Shown here: positions 62,801 through 64,000 of the stretch, piece by piece | How the letters are laid out: the number at the start of each line of letters is the position of its first letter | Numbering within the stretch: the first letter of the stretch is position 1 | Source: JBJGXI01 sp045635475 | Lineage (GTDB): Bacteria; Bacillota; Bacilli; Bacillales; Amphibacillaceae | Reading direction: 5' to 3' | DNA length: 64,000 bases | Assembly: GCF_045635475.1 (NCBI RefSeq) | Contig: NZ_JBJGXI010000015.1 | Location: forward strand, 30,423-94,422 | The notes under the pieces: generated by a model | What the model saw: the letters and a program-made list of their open reading frames with translations, nothing else | Told to the model about the DNA's origin: nothing | Database searches by the model: none | Program-made: the position numbers and the translations under genes

Positions 62801-63843
62801 CAGAAATGACAATTCCAGTTACTTTAGAAATCGTACAAGATGGAAAATCTGTCTTTAAACAAGTTGAATATCCAGTCGTATCAGGTTCCACATCTTTGGA
62901 ATTTGATAAACAGATTGTTTTAGGTGGTTCTCTGTCAGATGCGTATAGTGTCGATCCGGAAAAAGACTTCACGCTACGAGTATATGCATCTCTTTTAGAC
63001 ACAAATAAACAAATCGGTACTTTTGCATATACCGCACCGGATGAAGAGGAAGAAGATCCAACAACAGACCCAGTCGTGGACAAACCTGATGTAGAACAAC
63101 CTACTAAAGCCGTAGTGAAGAAAAATGCAGATTATGATAAGAAAACGAAAAAAGCAACAATTAGTGATGATTCTTTAGATAAACTTGCTAACGGAGGTAC
63201 GCTTGAGGTTAGCCTTAAAGCTGCCAAAGGTGCTGATGAAGTTACATTGGAATTAACAGCAGCACAAGTCCAAAAACTAAAAGACAAAAATGCATCGATT
63301 GTACTGTCTAAAGATGATTTGAATATCAAAATCCCTGCGGTTAACTTTACGGGAGAAGGATCTGTTCAAATTTTGATTCAAAAATATCAGGATGATGAAG
63401 CATATTTATCTTCTGTATATAACCTTACAATTAAACAGAGCGGTTCCATCATTGATACGTTTGACGCGCCTGTAACCCTTACATTCAAGGTGAATAAAAA
63501 CGCGAAAAAGGCAGAAAAAGTTAACGTGTATTACTACAATGAAGAGACCGAAAAATGGGAATTAATCGGTGGGGAGTTTGATGGGAAATATGTAACTGCT
63601 GACACAAACCATTTTAGTATCTTTACTGTGTTAAAATCTGATGAGCAAGAACTAGTAACCGAAAAACCGATTGTTGAAGATAAGGAAGAAGATCAGCAAC
63701 CTGAGGAATCAAAAGACGATGAAAAAGGAAAGGAACAACTTCCAGATACAGCATCTAATCAATTTAACTGGTTGCTAGCGGGACTTGCTTTGTCGGTTAT
63801 TGGTTTTCTATTGTATCGGAAAAATAAGCACTTAATAAAGTAG
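59878..63843 (+). CDS. Wall-anchored double esterase-domain protein with sugar-binding module
   Basis: 1321 residues from TTG, with AAAGGAGGAA upstream. There is a signal peptide at about 1-28. A first alpha/beta-hydrolase domain (about 35-290, putative esterase/EstA type) has GAGIGG, so Gly135 stands where the catalytic Ser should be. A Gly/Trp-rich galactose-binding-like module lies at about 395-565 (WIGYAWYVREFDMP, GKFDEADEVYVNGVRIGSTG, GGGGWYEGPVGIYSP). The second esterase domain (about 650-945) has GASMGGQGAY (Ser810) and GEHTSAFY with the likely catalytic His. A ZU5-like sandwich and the sortase motif LPDTA with a hydrophobic helix and basic tail end the protein. It probably deacylates a polysaccharide at the cell surface. 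Confidence 0.87.
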   Translation: MKNSRRIFAVMMIILLVSTSINLNVFAAGTTETVTGGDVSVSYDVTLPQGYDENGRSYPVLYVMPEDGVSSYSDQMLTMIQEKISTDHAGDMIVVAPKFVEGEDFRVTMDQIITHVDENYNTIPTVNQRAILGAGIGGYMAYIMGMTDTEGDTDAVLSAPNQIKNIGSIRGNFTGSDHPLTEEYDDVYDIISEIGKEDILNYYTYLDGPTEDSYTYMTNSTNDIGSLFIDWYKTLSYDYHEYTARFGSYDDAFLEESINRVINRFSQQFYSDMVDGNVSITPQVAASAVENIEVEYTINVSDFYSTTSSKTADMTVKVELTDPEDGSVLHSDAKTLSVAGPDRFEGTFTIPNTVNGASSNVTVTAEVLGYKVEIGNQSLIRIMDTGTEADEQLIDLMGDWKFNAYKPYSNTDRVALDDINNLTKDKWSTWGTVQPALGWWSADFDETLGGNSNWIGYAWYVREFDMPADFQTEDLILALGKFDEADEVYVNGVRIGSTGIPEAGGAYDGSNPWDVDRLYDLDASVLNYGGTNTIAVRMANSNGGGGWYEGPVGIYSPAAYNKIVGLPSELAEASVTQQITDFVATQHAALEASDIQAYAKTVAADYFQAGYDKNRLVEKVSTYVSGEGNVSVTDSSVNVYNYNGMYLYQADRTITTASGETVTEQVNDYYIMEDGNVILYGDHDRFYVDTYPSAYGASAQGIDGIADMTHRVYLPDGYFNSDKRYPVVYLLHQFSSTSKFYEIDGIDALLDKGIANGDIKDMIVVIPDSSAISWWRGDWELMVTEDLVPFVNNNYRTISDARFNGVAGASMGGQGAYGVGLENPNLFSSITSFFGAFSYGGAHSPNLIAEQVSDEYLNYYTHYFISGNRDVYGFGSPNIKLDKQLRASGVDHMFMIENGEHTSAFYIPHVIEAFSYVSDNMFSTGGEIANNATGALEAAVSDAVLDISATLQLDSEFSKWLNVVPDSDFTKNTNPEMTIPVTLEIVQDGKSVFKQVEYPVVSGSTSLEFDKQIVLGGSLSDAYSVDPEKDFTLRVYASLLDTNKQIGTFAYTAPDEEEEDPTTDPVVDKPDVEQPTKAVVKKNADYDKKTKKATISDDSLDKLANGGTLEVSLKAAKGADEVTLELTAAQVQKLKDKNASIVLSKDDLNIKIPAVNFTGEGSVQILIQKYQDDEAYLSSVYNLTIKQSGSIIDTFDAPVTLTFKVNKNAKKAEKVNVYYYNEETEKWELIGGEFDGKYVTADTNHFSIFTVLKSDEQELVTEKPIVEDKEEDQQPEESKDDEKGKEQLPDTASNQFNWLLAGLALSVIGFLLYRKNKHLIK

Positions 63844-63883
63844 AAAAAAAACTGTAGCGACAAGGAGTTATCACGGAAGAATA

Positions 63884-63925
63884 GGGCTTTTCATTAGTTG
63901 TACAAACTAATGGAAAGTCTTTTTA
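63884..63925 (+). terminator. Terminator of the esterase gene
   Basis: GGCTTTTCATTAGTT and AACTAATGGAAAGTC pair over TGTACA-type loop bases and are followed by T5. Confidence 0.8.
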
Positions 63926-64000
63926 TGTAGTAAAGGATGATCAGTCTTATCTCAAATTGATTATGGATAATTGTGACTACTATATTAACTTAATAGTGTA

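Noticed and set aside
1..64000. CRISPR array, rRNA, prophage or plasmid origin
   Set aside because: No regularly spaced short repeats, rRNA-like sequence, phage structural genes or replication genes were seen.

Overview
The window looks like a chromosomal segment of a low-GC, Gram-positive Bacillaceae. Signs are strong GGAGG-type ribosome binding sites, LPXTG-type cell-wall anchors, lipoprotein signals, a YesM/YesN-type two-component system, CcpA-like cre sites, a SigB-like promoter and Bacillaceae-type dispersed repeats. A halotolerant or alkaliphilic genus is possible (NhaC-family antiporter), but the genus cannot be fixed from the sequence alone.

Layout. (1) 1-5465, minus strand: a respiratory operon with pyruvate oxidase, a CuA-type oxidase subunit II, a subunit I/III fusion and a YerD-like flavoprotein, behind a candidate SigB promoter. 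A truncated chemoreceptor lies upstream. (2) 6346-10917: a very large regulator with an N-terminal pseudokinase, AAA ATPase, TPR-like region, GAF and C-terminal LuxR HTH. (3) 10918-12060: debris, including a bacterial-Ig remnant and a structured segment that looks like the RNA-encoding end of an IS200/IS605-type element. (4) 12075-23402: galU followed by a paeninodin-like lasso-peptide cluster in the order B2, cyclase C1, precursor A1, HPr-kinase-like K, B1, ABC exporter D, cyclase C2, precursor A2. After it come a phosphoglucomutase-like protein with degenerate catalytic loops and a VanZ-family protein. (5) 23560-28636: a 52-residue ORF, an orphan NarL-type regulator, a DUF5658-like membrane protein, a third cyclase paralogue without a visible precursor and with an altered PP-loop, and an unknown protein. 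(6) 28796-32620: stress protein, aldo/keto reductase, and pseudogene or IS1182 debris. (7) 32887-47914: a polysaccharide-utilisation locus with a YesM-type kinase, AraC-type regulator, ABC sugar importer, unknown TIM-barrel protein, beta-propeller protein, FAD oxidoreductase, and a 1550-residue wall-anchored heparinase II/III-family protein. (8) 48312-50490: a decayed IS91-like element with a tyrosine recombinase. (9) 50948-55003: a membrane-anchored FecR-domain protein with four ~200-residue tandem repeats. (10) 55046-55551: a cluster of dispersed repeats. (11) 55595-59203: a FadR-type regulator divergent from a cystathionine-synthase-family enzyme and an NhaC antiporter. (12) 59878-63843: a wall-anchored double-esterase protein.

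How the genes work together. In the lasso cluster, B1 should bind the precursor leader and B2 cut it. The cyclases should join the new N-terminus to Asp9, K should phosphorylate the C-terminal Ser and D should export the product. Both precursors have Thr at -2, Asp at core position 9 and a terminal Ser, as this scheme needs. In the polysaccharide locus, wall-anchored enzymes would fragment a polymer outside the cell. The ABC system would import the fragments and the propeller and FAD proteins could process them inside. Functions are inferred from recognisable motifs; no database search was possible.
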